DNA from: JACJXF01 sp964404825
Lineage (GTDB): Bacteria; Bacteroidota; Bacteroidia; Bacteroidales; GCA-2748055
Reading direction: 5' to 3'
Length of the DNA: 64,000 nt
Assembly (NCBI GenBank): GCA_964404825.1
Contig: CAYOLQ010000002.1
Coordinates: forward strand, 13,506-77,505
Below the pieces are notes generated by a model that was given only the letters and a program-made list of their open reading frames with translations, did no database searches and was not told the origin of the DNA. Of the stretch, positions 9,146 through 19,400 are shown piece after piece. The position numbers and the translations under genes are program-made. Every line of letters starts with the position of its first letter. The first letter of the stretch is position 1.

Positions 9146-11191
9146 ATGGATAAGCGCACAACAATTTTCAAACAACTAATCTTCAATGTAGTCCTTCCGG
9201 CTATATTGGGGCTTTTGGTACTCGGGATTTTAAACTATACGCATACCAAAAGTATCCTTCTGGATTCTAATAAAACCAAAAATCAGATACTTACTGATGA
9301 AATAAAACTCATTCTTGAAATGAGAGATATGGCTCTGGATATTCTCGAGGAGAGTCTTGATGCAAAAATGAAAGCCTACAGTGAAAATCTGATTAATAAT
9401 TACTTGGAGAAAACTGACGGAATTCATAGTGTTGATCTGGACCAGATACGAACTAAACTTGGGATGAACCCTGACTTTGAAGATATTTACATAATCAATA
9501 AAATGGGAATTGTCGTTAATACAACATTCGAAAACGACAGAAATCTTAACCTTTTTAGTTTTGGTGCAGAACATAAAACTCTTTTGGAGACAGTTTTTTC
9601 CGGTGGCGTTTTTGTGAGCGAGCGCTTTGGCGTGGAGAGTCAGACCAAACGGTTACGAAAATTCACCTATCAACCCAGCCTGGACGGTAAATATATTATC
9701 GAACTGGGTATTTATTCCTCTACTGCCGATACTATAATTCAATCTGTAAATAAGCGTATCAACGATCTTTCCACAAAGGTGCAGAGCATTGTTTCAGTGG
9801 ATCTATTCATTGGACTGGATGCTCCATTTTCTTTAAATAAGTCGGCAAGCATTGAAGATGAGCACCTGGGTCTGTTTAAAAACGTTCTCACCACCGGAAA
9901 ATCATATGAATTCACTGAAGAGAAAGACGGAAAGCTCTACCATTATGAGTTCATTTACATGAATCGTAAAAACACCCATCTTTACAAGGAATCAGTTATA
10001 AGGATTGTTTCAGATCGTTCGGACGACAGGGCTTTGCTAAGGAAAGAATTAATGAAGTTCTTTATAATTTTTGGAATCATTATACTGGTTGTTGTTATTC
10101 TTATATACAGGAAAACGAAAGTTATTACAGATCCTGTCAAAAACCTTCTTGAAAAGGTCATCCGGATTAGTGACGGACATATGAATGAGAGGGCTGATGT
10201 GGTTGGAAATAACGAAATAGCCTCATTATCCGAACAGTTCAACAGGATGATTGAACAATTGGAAAGTTATTATAATGAATTGGAGGAAAAGGTAAGAGAG
10301 CGTACAGCTGAGATCATGGCTCAGAAAGAAGAAATCGAAGCTCAGAGAGACTCCATTCAGGAACAGAGAAATATACTTTCCGATATCAACCGATCCCTGC
10401 AAAAAGCCTATCTTGAAATCGAAGAGCAAAAAAAGCATATCGAAGATAGTATTCATTATGCACGAAGAATTCAGAACGCAATTCTCCCACCCGACGAATT
10501 TGTGTCCACCCTGCTTCCTGATTCATTCATTCTTTATAAACCTAAAGACATTGTGAGCGGAGACTTTTACTGGATGGCTCAGAAGGATGGACAGGCACTG
10601 GTAGCTGCGGTAGACTGCACAGGCCATGGTGTTCCGGGGGCGTTTATGTCAATCGTTGGGAATAATCAGCTTAACTTTGCTGTAAATGTGAAAGGAAGTC
10701 TTCGTCCTGATGAAATTCTGAATGCTCTTAACGAGGGAGTTACGAAATCTCTCCGTCAGACCAGGCTTAGCTCCTCTGTAAAGGATGGAATGGATATCTC
10801 TCTTATAAGTATTGACTTTAAAGATTTAAAGCTTAACTATGCCGGTGGGTATAATCCTTTGTTCCTTATCCGTGATAATGAATTAATTACTGTAAAAGCT
10901 GATAAGTTTCCCATCGGAGGTTACATGGGAGAAAAACTGAGGGATTTTACCAATAATGAAATGGATATTAAAAAGGGCGATGTTTTATATCTTTTCTCCG
11001 ATGGATATTCGGATCAATTCGGGGGATCGGATGATTCAAAGTTCCTTATAAGAAGATTTCGTGAACTCCTCTTAAAAATACATAATGAACCTATGAATGA
11101 GCAAAAGGAAATCCTTAACCAGATACATGATGACTGGAGAGGAAATTCTGTTCAGATCGATGATATTCTGGTAATTGGAATTCGCATCTGA
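9146..11191 (+). CDS. Membrane HAMP-SpoIIE (PP2C-type) serine phosphatase
   Basis: 681 residues. One membrane span near residues 13-33, an extracytoplasmic sensor region to about 300, a second span (about 303-323, FFIIFGIIILVVV), a HAMP linker, a glutamate-rich coiled coil (about 376-440), then a SpoIIE/PP2C phosphatase domain. The metal-binding signatures GDFYW and DCTGHGVPGAFMS are present, with a late aspartate motif FSDGYSDQFGG. Such enzymes dephosphorylate partner-switch proteins or other Ser/Thr phosphoproteins in response to an envelope signal. No anti-sigma kinase or STAS protein is adjacent, so the substrate is unknown; the nSTAND gene 31 bp downstream is a candidate partner. Confidence 0.88.
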   Translation: MDKRTTIFKQLIFNVVLPAILGLLVLGILNYTHTKSILLDSNKTKNQILTDEIKLILEMRDMALDILEESLDAKMKAYSENLINNYLEKTDGIHSVDLDQIRTKLGMNPDFEDIYIINKMGIVVNTTFENDRNLNLFSFGAEHKTLLETVFSGGVFVSERFGVESQTKRLRKFTYQPSLDGKYIIELGIYSSTADTIIQSVNKRINDLSTKVQSIVSVDLFIGLDAPFSLNKSASIEDEHLGLFKNVLTTGKSYEFTEEKDGKLYHYEFIYMNRKNTHLYKESVIRIVSDRSDDRALLRKELMKFFIIFGIIILVVVILIYRKTKVITDPVKNLLEKVIRISDGHMNERADVVGNNEIASLSEQFNRMIEQLESYYNELEEKVRERTAEIMAQKEEIEAQRDSIQEQRNILSDINRSLQKAYLEIEEQKKHIEDSIHYARRIQNAILPPDEFVSTLLPDSFILYKPKDIVSGDFYWMAQKDGQALVAAVDCTGHGVPGAFMSIVGNNQLNFAVNVKGSLRPDEILNALNEGVTKSLRQTRLSSSVKDGMDISLISIDFKDLKLNYAGGYNPLFLIRDNELITVKADKFPIGGYMGEKLRDFTNNEMDIKKGDVLYLFSDGYSDQFGGSDDSKFLIRRFRELLLKIHNEPMNEQKEILNQIHDDWRGNSVQIDDILVIGIRI

Positions 11192-11222
11192 AAATCAATT
11201 TTAAGTTAAAAATCAAGCTATT

Positions 11223-14200
11223 ATGACCGGTTCCAGCCAGACGATAATTCAGAACATTAATCCCTTTCCCGGGTTACGACCCTTTACCAGCGAAGAAGCA
11301 CATCTTTTCTTTGGCAGAGAAGGGCAGGTAGATGAGATTATCGGCAATCTGACGAAAAACCGGTTTATTGCAGTAGTAGGTGCATCCGGAAGTGGTAAAT
11401 CTTCACTGATATATTGCGGTGTAATTCCTGCTCTCATTAATTCTGTTAAGGGGTCAACTGCTAAGGATTGGCTAATAATTAATACCCGCCCGGGTAATTC
11501 TCCTCTGAACAGTTTACTTAATGACATTTCCGAGAGTTCAAATACGAAGATCGAAAGTATAAATCCAACCGAATTATTTTCTTCCGAAAAGGGAGTTCTT
11601 AACCTGATTGTAAAAGCTGCCGGTAATAAGAAAAATATTCTTCTCATGGTCGACCAGTTTGAAGAAATTTTTCGGTTCAGTAAAATGGGAGATCCGTCCG
11701 GCAGTAAGGAAAATTCAGATTTATATGTCAGTTTTATCGTTAATGCCGTAAAACAAACTTCGGTTCCGGTTTATGTTGTAATCACCATGCGATCCGATTT
11801 TATTGGCGAATGTTCCAGATTTCAGGATTTTACCGCTCTTATAAACCAGAGTAATTATCTGCTTCCCAGAATGACAACAAATGATTTCCGGAAAGTAATT
11901 CAGGGTCCGGTGAAAGTAGCCGGAGCTGAAATTGACCCGGTTCTTGAAGATAAACTACTGTCAGATCTCGGAGATAACCCCGACCAGTTACCCGTATTGC
12001 AGCATGTACTTATGCGTACCTGGGATTACTGGAAATTACACAACGATATTACAAAGCCGCTTTCTGTATCAGATTATGAGGCAGTGGGCCGAATTGAAAA
12101 GGCACTTTCGGAGCATGCCAATGAGGCATATGATGAATTAAATGAAAGAGAGAAAATTATTTGTGAGAGTATCTTTCGGACTCTTACCGAAAAGGGAGGT
12201 GATAACAGAGGCGTTCGTCGTCCTACAAAGATTAGCCAATTGGCAGCAATTGCCTTGGCCGATACTGAAGAAGTAACCCGGATTATTGAAATTTTCAGAG
12301 CTCCCGGCCGTTCTTTTCTTGTGCCGGGATCCAATATTAAACTGAGCAAAGATTCGGTTATTGATATCTCCCATGAATCCTTTATGAGAATATGGGAAAG
12401 ACTGAGAGCCTGGGTTGACGAAGAGGCCAACGCCGTTCAGATGTACAAAAGATTAGCAGAATCTGCAGCACTTTTCCAGGCCGGAAGAACCAGCTTATGG
12501 AGGCCTCCGGATCTGCAACTCGCGCTTACCTGGAGAGATAAAACCAACCCTAGTTTAACCTGGGCAGAACGTCATAATCCGGCATTCGAAAGAACAATGG
12601 TTTTTCTGGAAACCAGCGAAAATGAATATAGTAAAGAAGAAGAGAATAAACTTCGTTTGCAGAAGAGGCAATTACGCAGAACCCGAATTTTCGCCCTTGT
12701 GCTTGGAGGTGCTGCAATTATTTCTATCGCATTGGTGGTTTGGACTCAGGAGTTGCGTGTAAGAGCTGAAGAAGAATTCGAGCGTGCAGAAGAACAAAGA
12801 AGTATTGCTGAAGACAGGACTGCCGAAGCCAATAACCAGAGGCTTTTGGCAGAAAAAGCAGCTACCGAAGCTCAGAATCAAAGAAATATTGCGGAAGAAT
12901 CTTCCAGAATAGCTGAGGAACGCAGAGTTGAAGCTGAAGCAAATGCCAGAGAAGCAAGGAGACAGGAAGCAATAGCACAAAACAACCTTTCAGAAGCAAA
13001 CAGGCAGAGAAAAATTGCACTCGATAATGAACAGGAAGCAAATAATCAGAAAGTGCAGGCGGAAAACGCAAGGGTTGAGGCATTTCAGCGAAGGATGCTA
13101 TCCACAGCCAAATCTATGGCTGTAAAATCTATCCAGATTAGTAACGATGCGAACCTGAAATCGCTGATGGCATATCAGGCTTTTCTGTTTAATGAAAAAT
13201 ACAACGGAATAGAACATGATGTGGATATTTATTCAAGCCTCTATCAATCATTAATAACGCTTCGGGGCAAGGATTTCAACATATTATTGGGACATGATAA
13301 TGCCGTCCGTTCTGCGGTTTTTATTCCCGGAACCTCCACCCTTTTAAGTGCCGGCAGTGACGGAAAAATCCTCAAAAGGGATATATACGATGTTGATAAA
13401 AAATGGGAAGTAATCGCTGAGGGAATTGGTGTCATCGAGAAAATACAGACTTCATTCAATGGTAAGTATCTGGCTGTAGCAACAAACCGGGGTGGTATGA
13501 ATCTTTTCAATCTGGAAACCGGGAATAGTAATTTTAAAGTTCTCACAGGGGAAGATGAGAATATTCGAACCATGGTAATAGGTCCGGATAATAAAACAAT
13601 GTTTACAGCCGGTCTGAAACCTGTTATCGAATATTGGGATCTGGAGTCAGGTTCTCATTCCAGACTCATAGAAACAAACACACGTGTAAACACTCTTGCA
13701 CTTTCACCAGATGGCGGCATCCTTGCAGGCGGAACCAAAGATGGCCGGTTAATTATCTGGAGAGTTAAAGGAACCACAATTTCCCAGGAAATTTATAAGG
13801 ATGATAACCAAAGGTCTATTCACTCAATTGCCTTCAGCCCCGATGGCTCTTACCTTGCTTGCGGAAATATTGATGGCGAAGTTCTTCTTTTTTCTGCTGA
13901 TTCATTCAGTCTGATTACACTTTTAACCGGACATTCAGCCAGAGTTACGGATTTGGGATTCAGTCCCGGAAGTAAAACATTAGCGTCATCCTCATATGAT
14001 GGAAAAGTATTGTTCTGGGAACTTTCAAATCTGACTAATCCACCAATTGTTATGGATGATAACTCAGGTTTTGTTTTTTCCCTTGCATTTAGTCCGGATG
14101 GTAAAAATCTGCTAAGCTCAAGTGCAGAAGAACCCCGGCTCATAATCCGGCCGGCAATGGCAAGCATGATGGCAATGCAGGTTTGCGGTCTTGTAAGCAG

Positions 14201-14312
14201 AAACTTTACAACAGATGAATGGAAAACATACGTAGGAACAGATATTCCGTATGAAAAATCCTGTCCTGTTGAAGCTAAATTAGAAATTGGAATAAGAAAA
14301 GATGAAAAGTAA
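11223..14312 (+). CDS. nSTAND-type NTPase with membrane span, coiled coil and WD40 repeats
   Basis: 1029 residues. It opens with the nSTAND1 signature (PFPGLRPFTSEEAHLFFGRE), then Walker A GASGSGKSS (about residues 55-63) and a Walker B-like LLMVDQFEEIF (about 138-150). A single hydrophobic span (about 490-510) follows, then about 110 residues of strongly repetitive E/A/R-rich coiled coil, then WD40-like blades to the end (LALSPDGG, IAFSPDGSYLACG). With one span, NTPase and propeller should lie on opposite sides of the inner membrane, so a cytoplasmic NTPase implies a periplasmic propeller. The stop overlaps the next gene's start by 11 bp, suggesting translational coupling to an outer-membrane protein. 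Family is confident; role is unknown. Confidence 0.88.
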   Translation: MTGSSQTIIQNINPFPGLRPFTSEEAHLFFGREGQVDEIIGNLTKNRFIAVVGASGSGKSSLIYCGVIPALINSVKGSTAKDWLIINTRPGNSPLNSLLNDISESSNTKIESINPTELFSSEKGVLNLIVKAAGNKKNILLMVDQFEEIFRFSKMGDPSGSKENSDLYVSFIVNAVKQTSVPVYVVITMRSDFIGECSRFQDFTALINQSNYLLPRMTTNDFRKVIQGPVKVAGAEIDPVLEDKLLSDLGDNPDQLPVLQHVLMRTWDYWKLHNDITKPLSVSDYEAVGRIEKALSEHANEAYDELNEREKIICESIFRTLTEKGGDNRGVRRPTKISQLAAIALADTEEVTRIIEIFRAPGRSFLVPGSNIKLSKDSVIDISHESFMRIWERLRAWVDEEANAVQMYKRLAESAALFQAGRTSLWRPPDLQLALTWRDKTNPSLTWAERHNPAFERTMVFLETSENEYSKEEENKLRLQKRQLRRTRIFALVLGGAAIISIALVVWTQELRVRAEEEFERAEEQRSIAEDRTAEANNQRLLAEKAATEAQNQRNIAEESSRIAEERRVEAEANAREARRQEAIAQNNLSEANRQRKIALDNEQEANNQKVQAENARVEAFQRRMLSTAKSMAVKSIQISNDANLKSLMAYQAFLFNEKYNGIEHDVDIYSSLYQSLITLRGKDFNILLGHDNAVRSAVFIPGTSTLLSAGSDGKILKRDIYDVDKKWEVIAEGIGVIEKIQTSFNGKYLAVATNRGGMNLFNLETGNSNFKVLTGEDENIRTMVIGPDNKTMFTAGLKPVIEYWDLESGSHSRLIETNTRVNTLALSPDGGILAGGTKDGRLIIWRVKGTTISQEIYKDDNQRSIHSIAFSPDGSYLACGNIDGEVLLFSADSFSLITLLTGHSARVTDLGFSPGSKTLASSSYDGKVLFWELSNLTNPPIVMDDNSGFVFSLAFSPDGKNLLSSSAEEPRLIIRPAMASMMAMQVCGLVSRNFTTDEWKTYVGTDIPYEKSCPVEAKLEIGIRKDEK

Positions 14313-15318
14313 ACTATACATAATAATCGGTTTCCTTTTCTCATTAGTGGGATCAGGCTACCTGAATGCGCAGGAAAATTGCGCTTTGAACCTTAAGCGG
14401 GCTCAGGAACTTTTTAATTCAGGGCAGATTGAAACAATTCCCTCACTTATTGAACCCTGCATTTTATCTGGTTTTACGCGGGAAGAAAAAGTTCTTGCAT
14501 ACAAATTGCTGATAAACGCATATGTTTTCGATGACAACCTTGAAAATGCCGAAGTCATAATGAATAATTTCCTTAAAAAATACCCTGAGTATGAAATTAT
14601 CAGCACCGACCCTTCTGAGTTTGTTAACCTGATGCAGCAATTTGATAACAAGCCAAGATTTTCAATCGGAATTATTGCAGGGGGTACATATTCCGTAATA
14701 AGGGTAATAGAACCTGTAAATACAAGCCCTTTGCCTGATAATTATGGTTATTATAATACTTCTGGCGTAGGATATCATGCAGGATTTGCCCTTATTAAAA
14801 ATCTGAATTCAAATATTGAACTCTGTCTGGAAGCTGATTTTAAAAACACAGTATTTGATCACTACCTTGATCCGGACGGAAATACCTCCAATTCGTATTA
14901 CGAATCACAGCAACTTATTAATTTACCATTTTCAGCAACCTATACCATAGGTAAAGGGAAGTATAAACCCTATGCCCGTTTAGGTTTTAATACAGGTTTT
15001 TTGATTAGTTCAGGAGCAGATTTAGTAACAGTGCCCGGTACTGAGAGTCCCAGAATTTCCAATATGGATAACCGCGAAATACTTAATTTCTGGGGAGTTA
15101 TTGGTGGAGGTGTAAAACTGAAAGTTCCTAAAGCATACATCTTTCTGGATGTAAGATACAATCTTGGCTTAAATAATCAGGTAAATAATAACGGACGGAG
15201 AAATACTCAGTCAGATGAACTAATGCTGTATCAGACCAGAGATGATGATTTTTATCACGATGATTTGAATTTCAGCATAGGAATCGTGAGGACGATATAC
15301 CATCCCAAAAAAAAGTAG
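14302..15318 (+). CDS. Outer-membrane beta-barrel protein with short helical N-terminal domain
   Basis: 338 residues. A signal peptide (MKSKLYIIIGFLFSLVGSG, ending near NAQ) is followed by a roughly 90-residue helical region that looks like a TPR pair (KRAQELFNSGQ, then YKLLINAY). From about residue 115 alternating-hydrophobicity strands with aromatic girdles suggest a porin-like barrel of 8 or more strands ending near the C terminus. The ATG at 14302 lies within the last codons of the nSTAND gene. I cannot name a family. The TPR-like head facing the periplasm could contact the WD40 domain of the upstream protein; that contact is inference. Confidence 0.75.
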   Translation: MKSKLYIIIGFLFSLVGSGYLNAQENCALNLKRAQELFNSGQIETIPSLIEPCILSGFTREEKVLAYKLLINAYVFDDNLENAEVIMNNFLKKYPEYEIISTDPSEFVNLMQQFDNKPRFSIGIIAGGTYSVIRVIEPVNTSPLPDNYGYYNTSGVGYHAGFALIKNLNSNIELCLEADFKNTVFDHYLDPDGNTSNSYYESQQLINLPFSATYTIGKGKYKPYARLGFNTGFLISSGADLVTVPGTESPRISNMDNREILNFWGVIGGGVKLKVPKAYIFLDVRYNLGLNNQVNNNGRRNTQSDELMLYQTRDDDFYHDDLNFSIGIVRTIYHPKKK

Positions 15319-15342
15319 TTAAATTTTTTTAACCGGTAATTA

Positions 15343-16482
15343 ATGAAAAATCTTATCTGCATACTAACTCTTCTGATTATTCTGATGGCCTGTCAAAAGG
15401 AGGTGTCAGATTTGCAGACACATTATTTTGTAAAATTTTATGGTGATGCCCTGGATGACACCGGGGTTGATGTTGAACTTGCCCCTGATGGCGGATATGT
15501 TATTGCCGGAACAACAGTTCGCCCAACTGGAGATACAGACATTATGCTGATAATCGTGAATAATTATGGTATTCAGAAAACCCAGACTGTTTATTACGGG
15601 GAAGAAGGAGATGAAATTTGTACAGGTTTATTGTTGGTTGATGATGGATATGTTATTACCGGATCGGTCACAAACGGGGGTGAAGAGATTGTATTGCTTG
15701 TTAAAATCGGAACAGATGGTGTTTTAGACTGGACTTCTTCCTGGCAGAATCCCGGTAGGGGAACAGACATAGTATTGATAAACAATAATATTGTTGTTTC
15801 GGGGTATCTGCTAAATGCATTTGGAGTAAAACGCCCGATGATTCTAACATCAGATGCTCTTGGAAATAAGATCGATTTGTATTCTCCTACCGATAATCCG
15901 GGTGATTATTTTACTGCTGTTCAAACCAGAAACAATCAGATCTTCGGATTTGGAACCAGTATAAATACTGCCATAAATAATAATATGTTTATTGCAGGAC
16001 CTGCCATTGAACCCAGTTTTTTTAATCTTTCCGGAAATGAAGCATCTGCAAGAATTATTAAGGGAAGTACGGGTGGTTTTTTCATTATCGGCACTACTGA
16101 TCCTGTTAGCTCTGGAACCAACCAGATAATAGTTAAGAAAGTAAATGATGACTTCTCGGAAGACTTAACTTTTAATGCAAATCCTATCGGGAATAATGCT
16201 GATTTTCGCGGAGTTGATATACAGGAAATGGAGGATGGAAGGATAGCAGTTCTCGGAGATAAAACTTTTTCAAAAGACACAGATATTGTATTATATCTTT
16301 TAAACCCTGACGGTTCAATCCTTTCTTCAAAAATTTATGGAAGAACCGGTAATCAGTCAGCATCCGCAGTTAAATCAACACCAGACGGTGGTCTTATCAT
16401 TCTGGGTAGCAATCAGCAGGAAAAAACTAACAGTATGATTACCCTGATAAAGACCGATAAGGATGGTAATATTTGGGAATAG
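15343..16482 (+). CDS. Lipoprotein with propeller-like repeats
   Basis: 379 residues. A type II signal peptide ends in the lipobox LMAC (cysteine near residue 16). The rest consists of repeated units of the form 'DGGYVIAGTT...D..L...N..G' spaced about 50 residues apart (LAPDGGYVIAGTT, LVDDGYVITGS, STPDGGLIILGS), the pattern of a beta-propeller often found in Bacteroidota surface proteins. It sits 24 bp after the barrel gene and 6 bp before the giant T9SS gene, so all probably share a transcript. It is likely anchored in the outer membrane. Function unknown. Confidence 0.7.
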   Translation: MKNLICILTLLIILMACQKEVSDLQTHYFVKFYGDALDDTGVDVELAPDGGYVIAGTTVRPTGDTDIMLIIVNNYGIQKTQTVYYGEEGDEICTGLLLVDDGYVITGSVTNGGEEIVLLVKIGTDGVLDWTSSWQNPGRGTDIVLINNNIVVSGYLLNAFGVKRPMILTSDALGNKIDLYSPTDNPGDYFTAVQTRNNQIFGFGTSINTAINNNMFIAGPAIEPSFFNLSGNEASARIIKGSTGGFFIIGTTDPVSSGTNQIIVKKVNDDFSEDLTFNANPIGNNADFRGVDIQEMEDGRIAVLGDKTFSKDTDIVLYLLNPDGSILSSKIYGRTGNQSASAVKSTPDGGLIILGSNQQEKTNSMITLIKTDKDGNIWE

Positions 16483-16488
16483 GAAAAA

Positions 16489-19400
16489 ATGAAAGGAAAC
16501 TTTACCGTAATGAAAGCACTTAAGAAACTAGTAATATGCGGCCTGATTTTATCTGTTCCATTGTTTTCATATGGAGCAGGGAGTGTCAGTATTTCCGGAA
16601 CTATTACTACCAGTAATTCGGAACAGAATATTATTGATGGCGGACAAACTATAATCCTCAGTCTTACTGATGCTACATGGGCGGCATCCATCGAGGATAG
16701 TTTATCAAGCTGGCAATCGGCATTTTCTTCATCAGGTAGCTGGAGCGAAATAAGCTCTGCACTTTCCACTTCAGATTTTTCAAGGGTAAACGATACAGCT
16801 TTTGTAATTATCCTTCCGGCTTCTTCTTTATATGCGATTTGGGCAAATGAAGTAGTAACCCTTACCATTCCTAACTCACTGCTTGCAACCGGTAGTGCTC
16901 TCAATACCCCAACATTTACCATTATAAATCAATCTCCAATTATCAGTATTAATGCCGCTTCAGGCATTCTGACTAATAACAATGAATCGTTTATAATTGC
17001 AGGTTTACAGACAATCATTATAGATGTAGCAAGAGATAATTGGGCTACAAGTTTGGGCGCTAATAATGCAGTGACTACTGCTTTTATAAATGCTATTGAT
17101 GGCGATCAAAGCTGGTCAGCTGTTGATGGTCCCTTATCTTATGCTAATATCAGTCGCACTTCTGAAACCCGGGTAACTATTACCCTGCCAGCCGCTGCTA
17201 CATATGTAATAACTGAAAATGAAACAGTTACATTCTCATTTCCGGGTAGCTCATACAGAAACAGTTCAGTTAAGGCTGTCAGCGATCCTACAGTAACAAT
17301 ATATGATTTAAATCCGGTTGTAACTTTAAGCGGTACTGCTTTGCCAACTCTTACGGAATCAAATATCCGGGCAGGTGGATATACTCTGATTTATGATGTG
17401 ATCTACGATACATGGGCTACAAACCTGGATGAAAATAATGCAGCAACCACGGAATTTCTTGAAGGATTAACAGGAAATCTGGACTGGCTCACGGTTACTG
17501 ATGTGCTTATTTTTTCAAATCTTACAAGGAATTCTGCCAGCAGAGTAACATTGTTGCTTCCGGCAGTACCAAGCTATGCCATAAGCTCAAATGAAACTGT
17601 CTCTGCAAGTATACCTGCCTCTGCTTTTAACGGCATATCCGGTGCATCTGCCGGAACAGCATTTACCGTTTCTAACCAACAGGCAGGCACTAATGTTACA
17701 TGGTCAACCGGTACTTCAACTATTGCTGAGGCTCAGGTTCGTTCCGGAGTTCCTCCACTTACTCTGACTCTTGATTTGACCAGCAGCGACAGCTGGATTA
17801 CGAGTATACCAACCCTTAAAACTAATTTTATTGCTGCACTCAGTAATGGAGCAGGAAGCGAGTGGGATACAAAGGTTCTTCCAAATATTTCAGTAAACAG
17901 ATCGTCAGCTACAAGATTGGTTATATCGTTTACTGCAGCAGCTAGTTTTGATATAACTAGCCTTCGGACAATAACTTACTCAATTTCCGATAATTCACTT
18001 ATAGCTTCGAGCGGGGCATCAGTGACTCCGGCTACCTCAGGTTTCTCAATTACTCCTTTACCAGCAAGCGTAAGCATTAGTCCCGGCAGCATAAGCGAAG
18101 CCGGTCTGAACGGAGGAACAATCGATCTGACTATTTCTGAAGATGTATTTACTGATCCGGCATCTGTAGCTGTAAATTATTTTTCCATCAGCGCACCGGC
18201 GGGTGCAAGTATAAGCACCGTTACGAACAGAACTTCAACCGGAGTTCGTCTGACTTTGGCCTACGAGGGGGATATTGATACAAATGGTAGTATTCAGATT
18301 ACCATAGTAAACGGTCTCGCCGGAGGGGGCACACTAATTTCCAACTCAACAACCGTCGTGGCAGTCATTGAACCGGTAATAACTGGTGTATCAATTCCTA
18401 ATCAAACATATAAAATAAGTGATGCGGTTCCGGTAACCATAACTGTACAGGATGACGGAGGCCAGATTTTTACCCTGACATCAGGTTCTGTTGGAGGTCG
18501 CTCCTTATCCGGATTTTCACGCATAAACTCTACAACCTACTCTGCCAGTTTTACAGTTCTTTCCGGAACAACAGATTACCCAGCATTATCCGATATTCCG
18601 GTTTCAGTTCAGTTGCAGATATCCGGTCGTCCGGGAAATCTGTTTAATACACCGATAAGTCAGATTGCTGACCTGATTGATGCCAATCCCCCTGTAATAA
18701 ATTCGTATCAGGCTCTAGGAGGCGTTCATAAAGCTGGTGATATAATTCAGCTGATTGTTAGTGCCGATCAGGCGGGTTACACAATAGATAATACACAGAC
18801 CAGTATTAATAGCATTCCGATTACTAACCCTTCTTTCGCATTTATCAGTGAAGCTGGAGGAACGTATTATTTAAGCTACAAGATTTCGGTAAATGATAAC
18901 GATGTACTTACTCCGGTAGCACTTAGCGGACAAATTGTACTTAAAGATCCTGCAGGAAACAGCAGTCTGGTCAAAAATGTTACTGCTGTATCAGGCGCTT
19001 TTTCAATTGATGCACATTCTCCGATTATCTCCGGAGTTACAGCTCCGGATAGTATTTATATAAGCGGGGAAACACTTATTCTTACTATTAATAGCGATGG
19101 TGCGGGTTACAGTTTATCCCCCGAAACCTTTATAAATGGTATATCCTTCAGTTCGGGCAGGTTTTCATTAAATGGTACCGGACCGGTATATACCCTGAAT
19201 TATCCTGTACTGGCAACTGATGCCGAAGTTAGTGCCGGAAATCTTCCGGTGAATATCGTTTTAAAGGATGTTGCCGGAAACAAATCAAACCCTTTAACAT
19301 CCTTTTCGAATACTGTTTCTGTCTTTACCACAAAACCCACTGCTTTTATCAGTGGAAATGCTTCAATTTGTAAGGGTGATTCAGCAATTCTTTATGTAAG

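Noticed and set aside
11223..14312. Antiphage STAND defence protein
   Set aside because: No effector domain, and the neighbours are envelope proteins rather than defence genes.
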